From: RI-153 sp963721725
GTDB lineage: Bacteria; Chloroflexota; Anaerolineae; Caldilineales; Caldilineaceae
DNA: 64,000 nucleotides
Direction: 5' to 3'
Assembly: GCA_963721725.1 (NCBI GenBank)
Contig: CAVRLX010000003.1
Coordinates: 372,001-436,000 of the forward strand
This document shows positions 16,701-28,945 of this stretch, in pieces (the first letter of the stretch is position 1; the number at the start of each line of letters is the position of its first letter). The notes beneath the pieces are model-generated. The model saw nothing but the letters and a program-made list of their open reading frames with translations. It was not told the DNA's origin and searched no databases. Made by a program: the position numbers and the translations under genes.

Positions 16701-19700
16701 TCGTCTGTGCCACGAGGCGACCGCCATTGCCCAGCGTGCCACTCGTCCAAGTGAAGGCATTGGTCACCGTGATCGTGCCCGCGCCGCTCAGCGTACCGCC
16801 ATTCACATGCAGCGCCGCTGGCATGGAATCGGCGTTCACCGTCAGCGTGCCACTGGTTAGCTTGACGGAGCCTTCGCCGTTGAGGCTGTTAATCGTGGCG
16901 TCGGCCTTGATCTCCACCGTGGCCGTAATCGGGATATAGACATCGCTAGTGCCGTCAGGCAATTTGCCTTCGTTCCAGTTGCTGGCTGTGTGCCACAGAC
17001 CGGTGACGCCGCCGACCCAGAACTTGTTGATGCCCAAAATCAGGTCGCCAGCCTCGGTGATGCCGCTTGCCACCGGGTTGACCGTGGCTGTGGCTTGCAG
17101 TGTGCGCCCGTTGATGGTCTTGCGCGCCAGCAGAGTCAGCGCGCCGCGCGCCGTAGGCACGTTCGTCATGCTGAAGTTACCCTCGCTATCGCTGACGGCG
17201 CTAAACTCCTGCCAAGTCACTGTAGCCCCGGCCACCGGCGCATTGCCGTTGCTGCCATCCACCACACGTCCGCGCACTTCCGTGCGGGCATCATCGAGCA
17301 CCGTCAACACAACATTGGCCGCCAGCGTAGCGTTGCCGTCGGTATCCTCGGCGCGTGCGCCCAGGCTGATGTTCGGCACGTCCTGCGGCACGACAATGTC
17401 TGTACGGTAGGGCGCGGTGGTGTCGGTGAAGATCGCTTTGCCGTCGAGATAGAAGATCACCCGCGCCAGGCCAACGCCACTGCTGGCCGTCACGGTGATG
17501 GGCAGCGGCGCGCCTTCCAGAATACTGTTGCCGCCAACCGGGTGGCTGATGCTCACCACAGGCGCGGCCAACAGCGCCACGTTAAGCGTTACCGAACCGT
17601 TGCTGGGCAGATAGATCGAGGTGGAACGGCGTAGCCCGTCTGCCCGTGTAGCCGTCGCCGCAACGTTTCCATAGGCCAGCCCGCGCACATCGTAGCGCCC
17701 GTCGCCGTCGATGCGTAGCACATAGACCCCGGAAGAGGCCGTCATCGTCACCAGCGCGTTGGGCAGCGGCAGGCCATTCACATCGGTTACCATCCCCTGT
17801 ACCCGTGTTGTGGGCGTGCGGATGATCACCGTGTCCAGATAGATGACATGGTTTGCAGTCAAATAGTCACCGCGCACCCACAGCCCGCGCAGATCGGCCA
17901 GCACCGCCCGCAACTCGGCCTCGCTGGGCTGTCGCCCGCTCAAGCTGTTCACATGCCAGCCCAGCGTCGAGAGATCCAGCGGAACGCTATACGAAGTCCA
18001 GCCGTTACCGGGGATCTTGTTCAAGGTATAATGCAGCGTCATGCCCGCGCCGCTCAGGATCAGGTCGCTATCAACCAGCGCTGTGCCCAGATTGCCTTTC
18101 AGCAGGGTGAACTCCAATGACTTGCCATAGGCCGCCGAGAAGTTGCCCAGGAATTTGGCCGGGGCCGCAAAGTAGCTAGTCGCCCCGCCGCCCTGATTGT
18201 GGATATAGAGATAAGGGTTTGCGGCAACAAGCGAACCATTGCCCACCAATGTCCAGCCCTCGTCGCCGTCGTCAAAGGTGCTCTGCATCAGGATCGCCGT
18301 GCTCAGGCCCACGTTCAGCGTCAGCCCGGCATTGGCCGAGAGCGTGCCACTGACCTTGCCATAGCTGCCTGTGGGCAGATGGCGCGCTTCCACAATGATC
18401 TTGCCGTCGGCCGTGCCGCTGACCCCATAGAAGCCATCGGCCCCGGTGGTGGCGGTGAAGATGCCGTTGGGGGCCTGCACGAAGACATCCGCACCCGCCA
18501 CCGGGTTGTTACTGGCGTCGCGCACAAGGCCGCTCACCTGTGCCGAGGGGTTGACCACGGTCAGGGTAAGGGGCGCGCTCTGCCCCACGTTGTCGGTGGT
18601 ATCTTCGGCTTCGCCCGTCACGGTGATCACTCCGCCCGCCGCCGCGCTCAGCGGCACGTTCACCACAAAGGTGTGGGTGAGTTGCTTCGCCACGCTGAAG
18701 CTCTTGTTCTGCGTGCTGACATAGGCCCCTGTGGTGCGGACCGTCAGCCAGTCCATGCCCACATTGTCGCTCGCCGTCACCGTGGCCGTGAAGCTGCTGC
18801 CGCGTGCAATGGTGGTCATGCCGGGGCGCATGGACAGCGTCACCGACGGCTTGATCACGTCTGCGATCACCAGGTTAAGGCTGACGGGCAGCGATGTGTT
18901 GCCCGCGTTGTCGGTGGAGTGCGCTACCAGGGTAATCACACTGTTAGCCGTGGCCGTCACCGGGATGGTCACCGGGAAGGTCACACTCTTGTTATTCACC
19001 GGCGGGGTGATCGCGCTGCTCTGTGTCGTGGTGACCGCCGCCTGTGGTCGCGAGGTCGATGCGGGCAACCGTGCCGTTGTCAGTGGCTTTTACCGTCACG
19101 TTCACTGTGCTGCCCGGGTTGACCTTTGCATTGTTGTTGTGGCTCGTGATCTGTGTCACTGGCCGCGTGGCGTCGTTCACCGTCACCGTTTGCGGCGCGG
19201 CGTTGACACTCTGATTGCGGCTGTCGGTGACCGTCACGTTGAGCGTAATCGTGCTGCCCCATGCTGCATCTGCTGGCACGTTGAGCACAAAGGTATGGGT
19301 GTAGACGGTCTGCACCGGCGAGACGTTCACTGGCTGCGACGAGACCACGGCACCGCTGCTGTTGAGAACAAGGCTCTTGATGCCCTGATCGTCGCGGGCC
19401 ACCACCGTCACTGTGAGCGGCTTGGCGCTCTCCACCACCGCCGGGGCCGAGACCGCCACCGTGGGCGCTTCGTCGGCCACCACGGTCAGCGTAATCGGCT
19501 GCGTCGTGCCGAGATTGCCCGCGGCGTCGGTGGCCGTGGCAATCAAGACCCACTGGCTGCCGTGCGTCACCGTCATCGGCACCGAGAGCAAGAAGCCCTT
19601 GCTTGTGCTGGTCTGCGTGGGCGCGATGGCCTCGCTGCGTGTCACTGTCAGCGCGCCTGTGCCGCGGATGCCCACACTCGCCACGCCCACTTCGTCGCTG

Positions 19701-22700
19701 GCATTGACCGTCACCGCCAGCGTCTTGCCGCGGATCACCTCGCTTGTACCTGCGGGCAAGATCAGGGTTGGCAGCGGGGCGCGGATGTCCTTGACCTTGA
19801 CTGTGACCGTCTGCGCCGCCGAGCGGTTATGGCTGCTGTCAATGGCCTGTACCTTCACTGTTACTGTCTGGTTGCCGTTGGCACTGGCCGGGACTGTCAC
19901 CGGAATCACCGTCGAGATGGTGGCCGCCGCCGGGGAGATCGCCAGCGTGCCCGTGATCTCCAGCGTGCCGGTCACCGTGTAGGCCACGCCAGTCACGGCG
20001 CGGTTATCGCTGCTCTCCACCGTTACACTGAAGACCTTGCCCGGCTCCACAAGGCTGTTGTTAGTCGGGGCCATAATCACCGCCATCGGCGTGGTCTGAT
20101 CCTGGCCCACGGTCACCGTTACCGGTGCGCTGGCTGTGGCCTGGCCCTGGGTGTCCACGGCCGTGGCGGTCACTACCAGCGCTGTGCCCAGTTCCACCGT
20201 GCCGGGGATCTGGACGGTAAAGTTCACTCTCTTTTGCATCGCCGCCGGGGTCACGGTGATGATCTGCGACGTGGTGACCGTGCCGCTTGTCTGCAAATGC
20301 ACAGTTTTCACGCCTACATCGTCGCCCACAAGCACGCTCACCGGCAGCGCACCTGTGCCCACAATGCTACCCTCGGCGGGGCTGTAATCGCCGCCGTCGG
20401 CGCGTGGTCTGCCGTCACCGTGACGGTCAGCGGCGCGGATTGTCCCAGGTTGCCCGCGGCATCGCTGGCCGTGCCGGTCAGTGTAATCACACTGCCTGCC
20501 GTCACCGTGTAGGGTACGTTCAACGTAAAGATCATCTCGGCGCTGCTCTGGTTGCCGCTGACATTGCTGCTCAACGCTGTTGTCACCGCGCCCTCGGCAC
20601 GCAACCCCAGCGTCTTGACCTGTACCCCATCGGTGGCGGCCACAGTGGCGGTGATGCTGCTGCCCTGAATCACTGTGTTATGGACGGCGCGGAGGCTGAC
20701 TGACGGCGCCACAGCGTCGCGGATCTTGAGCGTGCGATTCACCGCGGTCGAAAGGTTGCCCGCTTCGTCCTCCGCCGTGGCGATCAGCGTGATGGTCTCC
20801 AGCGGCGAGGCGTTGGCGTTCACAGGCACGGCAAATTCCACTGTGGCCGAGGCCGCCGGGTCGATGATGCGGGTTTCGCTAAAGTTGGCCGCGCCGCTGG
20901 CAACCAAGGTGATCTTGCGCACCTTGCCGTTGTCCGTGGCGCGTACAGTCACGTTGACCGTGCTGCCCGCGTCCACCGTGGCGTTGGCCGCCGGGGCGGT
21001 GAAAGTGGCTGTCGGCTTGGTGCCGTCGCTCACGGTGAGGGTCACCGATCCCACGGTGCTGCTCTGGTTGGCGTTGTCCGTGGCGCTGGTTTTCAGCGTC
21101 ACCGTGCTGCCAGGGAGCGCGCTGCTCGGCACATTCACGGTGAAGGTGCGTGTATAGGTAGCCGTATTCGCCGGCGCGGGATCGTTAATGTTGCTGGTGG
21201 CCGCGCCGCTGGCCTGGAAGAGAATCCGGTTCAGGGCGAAGTCGTCGGCATAGCGCGCCGTCATGGTGACCGTGCCGCCGCTGGCAACGCTGCCCAACGG
21301 GCGCGAGTCCACCACGGTCACCACAGGGGCCAGATCCGGCAGTAGATCGAGCACGAGGCTGCGCCGCGCGTCGGGGTTGCCCGAAAAGTCGGTGGCCTGG
21401 GCCATGATCGTCGTGGTCATGAACTGCGTCACGTTGATGGGCAACTCGAAGGTATAAGGCGCCGTGGTGGCGATGGCGCGGGATTGGCCGTCTACAAAGT
21501 ATTCAACCTGGGCGATGTCGTCGGCGCTATTTCCAGTGCCGCGGTGATCAGCGCCGTGCTGCCAGAACGCACGCTGGTTCCCGTGCGCGAGGCCAGATAT
21601 TGCAGCACCGGGGCCACCAGATCCTGCGTGCGGAAGGTGTAGGTCGTGACGGCCGCGGCCTTGTTGCCAAAGCGATCGGTGGCGGGCTGCACCGTCACCG
21701 TGTAGAGTGTGTCGCTCTCCAGGGGATCCAGCGGTGTGAGCACGGCCACGGTGTTGTTCTGGATGATCTCCACAGGCCGCGCCAGGGGAACCGCCACGCC
21801 GTTGCGCGTAAGGGTCACCGCTGCACCCTGGAATTTGGTCGGGTCGATGATCTCGCTCCACTGCACGCGTACTAAACTGGTCACTGGCACGCCCTGCGCG
21901 CCGGCCAGTGGGCTGCGCGTGAGGATGCTGGGCGGCGTGGCGTCGGTGGTGGTGAACGACGAAACCGACTCGCCCGCCAGCGTGCGCCCGACGCGATCTT
22001 TGATGCCTGTCTTGACGCGCAGGCTCACCGTGGCGAAATCTTTGTAGTGGAGGCCGGGCGTAAAGGTCGCCAGCGTGCGCTCGGCGTTCAGCGTCCACGT
22101 GCCTGTGATGGGTCCGCTGGATGTGCTGACCACCAGATCGGTGCTGTTCACCGTGGCAGCCTGCACCGGCTCGCTGAAGTTCACTGAGATCGTCTGGGTC
22201 ACCGGCACCCCAATCGAGCCGTTGGCCGGGGTGATGGCGATTACGGTGGGCGGTGCATTGTCCAGCATCAGATTGCCCAGGCTTAGGATTTGCCCGGCAC
22301 TGACAAGGCTGCCCGTTGCGTCCACAAAGCCTGTGCCCAGCGGATCGCTGACATGCAGGCTATATCCCGTCAGTTTGAGATCATCAAAGCGGAACGCGCC
22401 GTTGTTGTCGGTGGATCCGTAGCGCTTGACCGTGCCGTCGGCGGAGGTCAACTCCAGCGCCATCCGCGCGGCGGGCGTTGTGCTGTTTTCGTAAACAACC
22501 GTGCCGGTAATCGCTCCCGCCGGTTCCAGCGAAACGGTAATTGTCTTGCTGACATCAGGCACGGTGAGGGTGAGCATGGCACTGCCGCCCAGTTGCTTGA
22601 TACGCTGGTTGGCGGTGATGTCATAGTCGCCCAGCGGCACGCGGTGAAAGGTAAAGCTGCCGTTGGCATCGCTGGTGACGGTCTGGTTGTAGTGGGGCGG

Positions 22701-25700
22701 CTGCTTGTCCTTGCGGGTCAGGGTCACTTCGGTGCCCGCCACACTGCCGCCCGCCCAGCCCTGCACTGTACCATTCAGGCTGGCGCTGCCGCGGAATTGC
22801 AGATCAATGGTTTCGCTATCACCGGCAAAGGTCAACTCGCCGCCGCCTTCGGCCAGGTCGCCGCCCAGTTGCGGCGTAGCCTGCACCTTGAACTTGCCCA
22901 GCGGCACGTTGTCAAAGCGATAAATGCCCTGGCTGTTGACGGTAGTCTGGGGCGAATGGCCCCCGGCCAGCGGGAAGAGGCGCACTACAGCGCCGGTAAC
23001 CGGGCTGCCCGCGGTGCCGCTCACGGTGCCGCTGACCGTGCCCACGGGCACAGCCTTCAAGCGCAGATTGGCCGTGGCTGTCTGCCCCTCGTTGGCAAAG
23101 CTGCCGGCTGTGCTGGCGCTCAGCTCAGAAATATAATCCGTGGCCCGTACCGTGAACTGCCCAGCGGGGACGCTGCTAAATTGGAAGTTACCGCCCTTGT
23201 CGGTGGTGGCATAGAATGTGCCGCCAATCGCCCCTTGAATCGAGAGCGTTACCTCTGCCCCCACCACAGGCGCGCCGGTGGCGTCCATCACCACGCTGCC
23301 CGCCACGTTGCCCAGCGGAAGCTGGATCATGTTGGCGGTGATGGTCTTGTTGTGGTCTTCCGGCTTGATCTCGCCGCTGGCCTTGCCGCGCCGTCCCGTC
23401 ACCGGGTCAAAGGCGTCCACGCTGAAGATGCCCGCCAGCACGCCGTCAAAGCGGTAATTGCCGTTGGCGTCGGTGGTCATGTAAATCGTATCGCCGCCAG
23501 CGCGGCAGGATGATCTGCGCGTTGGGGATGCCGGTGGTGCCGTTGCTACGCAGAAAGCGCCCGGCCACTGCCGCCGAATTGTCGCGCAGCAGCACCGTTA
23601 CCGCTACGCTGCCCTGGGGATCGACGGTGATGCTCTTGAGTTCGCCGCCCGCATAGCCGCGCACCGCACCCTTCACGGCGCTGACGCTAAACTTGCCCTC
23701 GCGGATAAAGTCGCCGCCGCTGAAAATGGCCTGACCGTTGGCGTCGCTGACCTTGTTCATGGACGCGTTGGGTAAAGGCCCCTTCGTTAAGGGTGACCGT
23801 GGCACCGGAAACCGGCACCCATTCACCGGCACTGGCCCCGTTGCCCAGCACCGTCACCGTCACCGACCCAGTGCGCAACAACTGAACCGGCACGGCAACG
23901 GTCTGCCCCGAAGAGACAAAGCCCTGGCTCTGGCCCACCAAGCGGTTGCCATAATCCTCTTCAGCGCTGAGCGTGAAACCGCCCGCCGGCATCAGCGGGA
24001 AATGGAAGCGGCCCGCATTGTCGGTGACGACGATAATCGGTTCCTTGGCCGTGGCGACTTTGGCCTTGACCAGCACCGGCTGTGTGGCCGGTGTGCCATC
24101 GGGCAGCAGCACCACGCCGGTGACCACGCCAGTGGATTGCAACGACAGGGTCACGGTGCGCGTGGCGTTGGGCGCGGGGATGGCCTCTTTCGCCGTGATC
24201 TGGCCGGGGCTAAACGGATTGGCCGCCGTTGCCACAAAGTCGCCCACAAAAACGTTGCGGAAGGTAAACTGGCCGGTGGTCACGCTGGAATTGGTGTGGC
24301 GGTTGTGCAGTGCAAATTTCCACTCCACCGCCACCTGTTCACACTTGGGTAGGTCCAGCTTTTGCCCGCCGCCCAGATCTATATTGGCGAGACAGAGCGG
24401 GTTCTCTTTGGGGATCAGGTCGCCTAGTTTGGGGATGACCTCGCCAATCGAGACGCGCGCCCCAGCGGCGTGACCCCGTCGTCGTCATAGATCGTGCCCT
24501 GCACTGTGCCCTTGCCGCGGAAGATCACATTGACCACGCGCACCTCGTCCTTAAAGACGATCTTGCTTTTGACCATGTTGCCGTCGGAAAAGTCGGGCCA
24601 GAAGGCGCTGATCGTGTAATCGCCTTTGGGCATGCCCTCAAAGCGGTATTGGCCCTGCGCATTGGTATAGGCCAGGTCATTTTTTGGCCCCAGCGCAAAG
24701 AGCTTGAGATCGGTGACAGGCGTGCTGCCGTCAGCGCGATAGACTGTGCCGGTGAGCGTGCCGCGCACCGGGAAGATTATGGTGACAAAGACCTCTTCGC
24801 CGGGGCGGGTGATGTTGACGTTGGTCTGTTGCAGCGAATCCGTGCCAATCAGCGCGCTGATCTGGCGGTTGCCCACAGGTATGTCCGTGAGGGTAAACGC
24901 GCCGTTTTCGTCGGTCTGCACCACGGTGTAGCCGCCGTAGATGCTGGCCCCGGCCAGCGCGTTGCCGTCGCTGTCCATCACGGAACCTTTGACCGTGCCG
25001 CTGCCGCCGTAGAGCAGCAGGTTGGCGGTGACGGTGCGGCTGGCGATAACACTGGTGCGGATCGTGGCTTCTTCCAGCCGGGCCTGATCAATGGCGCGCA
25101 CCATAGCCTCGCCCACAGGGATATTTTCAATGTGATAGCTGCCCGACGCATCGGTGACGGCGGTGCCGCCCAGCGAGGTGTAGACGGGAATATTCGCCGC
25201 CGGAGTCACGCCGTCGGCGTGGAAGACCTGCCCTTCCATGTGGCCGAAGTTCTGTGGAAAGCTGAGCGAGAGCAGCGTTAAATTCTGTACCACGGTGCTC
25301 CCTGGCTGGGTGATGGCAACCGTGCTTTTGACCTGGGCGTTGCTCTTGCTGTGCACCGCCGAGATCGCCAGTGTGTCCACGGGCACGCCGCTAATCACAT
25401 AGTTGCCCCCGGCGTCGGTGGTGACAACGTAGTTGTTCTCTTCGCCCAGGCCCGTGTTGCTGATGGCGGTGGCGCGCACAAAGGCGTCGGCCAGCGGCTT
25501 GCCCTCTTTGTCGGTCACCTTGCCGGTGAGGGTGCCGCGCCCGCGGCAGGATCAGATCCAGTGCCAGGTTCTGGCCGTCGTGGCTGGGCTGCGCGCCAAT
25601 GAGGCCGCGCTCGCCCGTTTCGGGATCGACAAACTGCCAGCGTGTGGGCTGGCTGCGTACAAAGTCAATGGCATAGCTGCCGTCGGCGTTGGCGGTCTTC

Positions 25701-28700
25701 ACTGTCACCAGCACCCAATAGGGTTCGTCGTTAAAGTCCAACTCCTGTTGGTGCATGTAGAGAGGCGCAAAGGCAACCGGCGTGCCATCGGCGCGGCGCA
25801 CCGTGCCGTGAACCTGCCCACCACTGGGTGGGACAATGCGTTTCGGCCCATCGGCAGTGGCCTTCTGCGTGCGGATGGGCACGCTGGCGCTAATCGGCGA
25901 CATGGCGTTGAGCTTGATGTCTTTGAGGTTGCTCACGGTGAGCGACCGATCCACAAAGGCGCCGATGCCGTCGCGCAGTTGCAGCGTGACCACGCGCCCG
26001 TGCGGCTGCACATAGGTGCTGCGCACTTTGTTGGCGTCCACGCCGAAATGGGTCACAGCGTCCAGGTCAACGTTGTGCTGCGCCGAGGCTGCGTCAACCT
26101 CTTCGCTGAAAAGTGCGGCCATGAGCACGCCATATTTGCTGGGGTGCTGGCGTGGCGTGGGGATAAAGATCTGGGTGGCGCTGATCAGCCGCGGGCCGGG
26201 ATCAGCCACGGGCTGCGCTGTGCCGGGGAGGGTCTGATCCGGCGTGCCGTCGCCGTCGGTGTCCACCGTTAATTGGAAGCTGTTGCTGCCGCCCACGATG
26301 ACCACCAGTTGAGCTTTGCCGCCCGCCGCAATCGCCACATTTTCAAAAACCACGCGTTGCAGGCCATTGCCCACAGGCAGCACCAACCCCAGGTCAAAAA
26401 TGCCGTCTGCCGTGCCAAGCAGGTCGATGACCGTGCGGCCCGGCTGCGGCGCGGCCAGCAAGGCCAGATCGGCGCGACCGTTGCCGTCGCTTGCCAGCGG
26501 GAAAAAGTTGCCAAACGCGATCTCGCGCAGGATTGCGCCGCACCCCCACCCCGACCCTCCCCCAGTTTGGGAGAGGGAGCAGCCCAGGCGCTTGCCGGTG
26601 GCATCGCTGATGCTCAACTGCACCGGCGCCGTGCCGCCGTCGTTGCCCACGATCACGGAAAGGTGGCCGGGCCGCGAGGCCGCGCCCTCGGCGAATTCTT
26701 GCTGGAATTGAAGCAGCCCTTTGGCCGCGGCCTCTGTGCCCAGGGCGGCGGCCAGAATGTTGACAAACTCCACGGCGCGGCGCGATTTACGCATGAGCGT
26801 GTCAAAGCCGGTGAAGCCCGATTTGATCTGGGCGATGCGGGCCGGGGACGCGCTGGCGTTTTCGGCGTCGATGCGGGCGAAATTGTTGCCCGCAAAATCC
26901 AGCGCCAGATCACGCGCCACAGGGCCGAGCGCTTCGCCCATCTCCAGCCGTTGCCCGCCCGCGGCCAGATCAATGGCGCGCTCAAAGACAATGTCACGCG
27001 TAATGGGCTGCAATCCGCGCGGCGCAAAAGGCGCAGTCGCCACGGCATAAGCTTGGCCCAATAAACCCACACCCACGTTGTAGAGATCCGTGGGCAGATC
27101 CTTCGCCTCTTTGGGCAGCAACAGCACGTTAGGCGACATGGGAATGCCCAATTCACCCACAGCCGTGTAGAGTTCAAATTTGCCGGGGATGCCATCCGAG
27201 GCAATTGAGTTCGAGGTCACCGTGCCGGTCTTCTGCGATTCCAGCCGATAGGTGACCGTGGCCGAGTCGCCCGGTTCGACCGTCTGAATTTGCACCGTGC
27301 TCGACGACTTCAAGATCGCGCCGCTGATGCTGCTGGGCAGCAGGCTCAACGAAACAAAGTTGGCTGGCGTGTCGGAGATATTGGTCACCGTGACCATGAA
27401 ATCGTAAAGCTCCCCGGCGGTGACCGTCTCCGGGTGGAGCAGGGTAATCGAAAACTTGGGGTTACGTACCTCGACCATGCCCACAGCCGTGCCCTCAATC
27501 GGCAGCGGTCCGCTGGGGAGGCCGTGCAGCGTTCCCTTGATTTTGAAGTTGAGTTTGTGCGTGCCTTCGCGTACGCCCTCCACCAAAAATTCGGCGTCGG
27601 CGTTCTTCTGCGGATAGAGATCGCGAATGTCGTCGGCGGTGTTCAGCAGTTTGTCCGGGCCGATGCCCACCACAGGCAGCGTGCGTGGCTGTTCGGCGGG
27701 GGGCGTACCCAGCCGCGCCATGCGCAGCGGATCGTCTGACGTGCCCAGCACATTGTCGCCGCCGGTGGGCAGGATGATCTCGGCTTTAAGGTCTTTGACG
27801 ACGAGGTTGGCATAGCCCGGCGCGGCGTTGCTCACCTTGAGCATCACGCTGAAAAACTGGTTGAGATAGCCAATGTTGCCGGGGATGATCACCACGCCGG
27901 GGATGGGCGGCAGGTTGAATTTGTTGGGGTCCTGATCCTTGGGCACGCTGAGACTGAAACCGGTCAACTCAATGTTGGGGGTCTTCAGCGCAATTTCCAG
28001 GGCGGGGATGGGCGATTTGGTGCTGACGCGGCCAATCGAATGGGCGGGCATCTTCAGCGTGGGCAGGCCGGGCAGATCGGCTGTTGTTGTTCTTGGGCAG
28101 GATCATGGGGAAGTCAATTGTGATCTCGTTGTTCTCCAGCCCGAAGCCCACGGTGAAGTTGACCACCTGATAGTTGGTCTGATCCACATAGATGCCGCGC
28201 TGCTCGATCTCCTGTGCCGTAAGCGGCTTCACTGTGACCTGCGTCTCCAGCACTTTTTCAATGACCTCAATGCCCACCGTGCTGGGATCGCTGTCCACCA
28301 AGGTTTCGCCGCCGTGGACAAGGCGGATGTTCTCTAACGTGTAGTTGCCCGCCAGGGCCAGCGGCGGAATCGGGAACGATCCGTTAAGCGGTGCGCTGAC
28401 GGGGATGGGCGTCTTGAAGCTTGGCCCGCGCAGTTCGGCCAAGAAGACCGCGGTTTCGGGCAGGGCAGGCAGCTCGCCGGTGACGCCGTCGGAGCGGATC
28501 AACAGCGGCGTTACAATCGTGCCGGTGTTCTTGGGAACCACCAGCGTGGCCGGGCTGGGCTGAATGGTCAGCCCCACCAGCCGCACCTGATCCGTGGCTA
28601 GGGGCGGCGCATCTTGGGCGCGTGCGGGAACCACGCCCGCCAGCGCAATGCAGAGCACCGCCAGCAGCAGGGCAGCGGTCACAAGTTTGGTATGGAATCG

Positions 28701-28715
28701 GGGGAAAGTCGCCAT
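13732..28715 (-). CDS. Giant secreted multi-domain adhesin, ~5,000 residues (frame-disrupted)
   Basis: One continuous protein spread over three frames, with frame changes near 28085, 25540, 24455, 23775, 23497, 21525, 20380 and 19045. Joining them gives uninterrupted domain series, so I annotate one gene. Order from the N-terminus: signal peptide (LVTAALLLAVLCIALAGVVPARA); an ~850-residue region with Ig-like parts; about a dozen carboxypeptidase-regulatory/CNA-B-like modules ('GTVTGxVxxxDGxPxxxAxVxL ... YxFxxVPxGxYxxxA'); SbsA-type Ig-like pairs ('VIAITPANGSIGVPVTQTI'); many bacterial Ig-like repeats; two further regulatory-like domains; a CBM-like segment; and ~1,000 residues of beta-helix repeats ('GTLSGAGTITVTNAFTWTSG'). 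The Pro-rich C-terminus ends VFLPYIMN. Likely role: cell-surface adhesion or filament matrix. Start 28715 (MATFPRF) is preferred to 28799. Confidence 0.8.
26541..26580. repeat. Palindromic element inside the adhesin coding sequence
   Basis: A C-rich stretch CACCCCCACCCCGACC followed by CTCCCCCAGTTTGGGAGAGGG, whose halves pair. It resembles intergenic palindromes of the 'CCCTCACCCC...GGGAGAGGG' type that I know from many genomes. Here it stays open on the minus strand and encodes a Gly/Ser-rich insert (CSLSQTGGGSGWGCG). Confidence 0.5.
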
Positions 28716-28945
28716 CGGTCTTTGTCCTGTGGGTGACGCAAAGGGTTCACGGGTCTCTGCGCCGAGGATAGCGATGTGCGCGTTTGGGAAGCGTTTCATG
28801 CGCGTTTGATGGGGAAATAGGTGTCTTTCAAACCCGGGGAAATTGTGCGCTTTTGCCTTTTTGTCCTTTCGCCTATACTACCCCTACCATCATCGCCGCC
28901 TGCATCGCCGCCTATTGAGATCCATTTACCCAAAAGTGAAGTGCG

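Noticed and set aside
18731..23513. Plus-strand open frames of 593 and 407 codons within the adhesin region
   Set aside because: His/Arg-rich composition without motifs; the minus strand holds recognisable Ig-like and regulatory modules.
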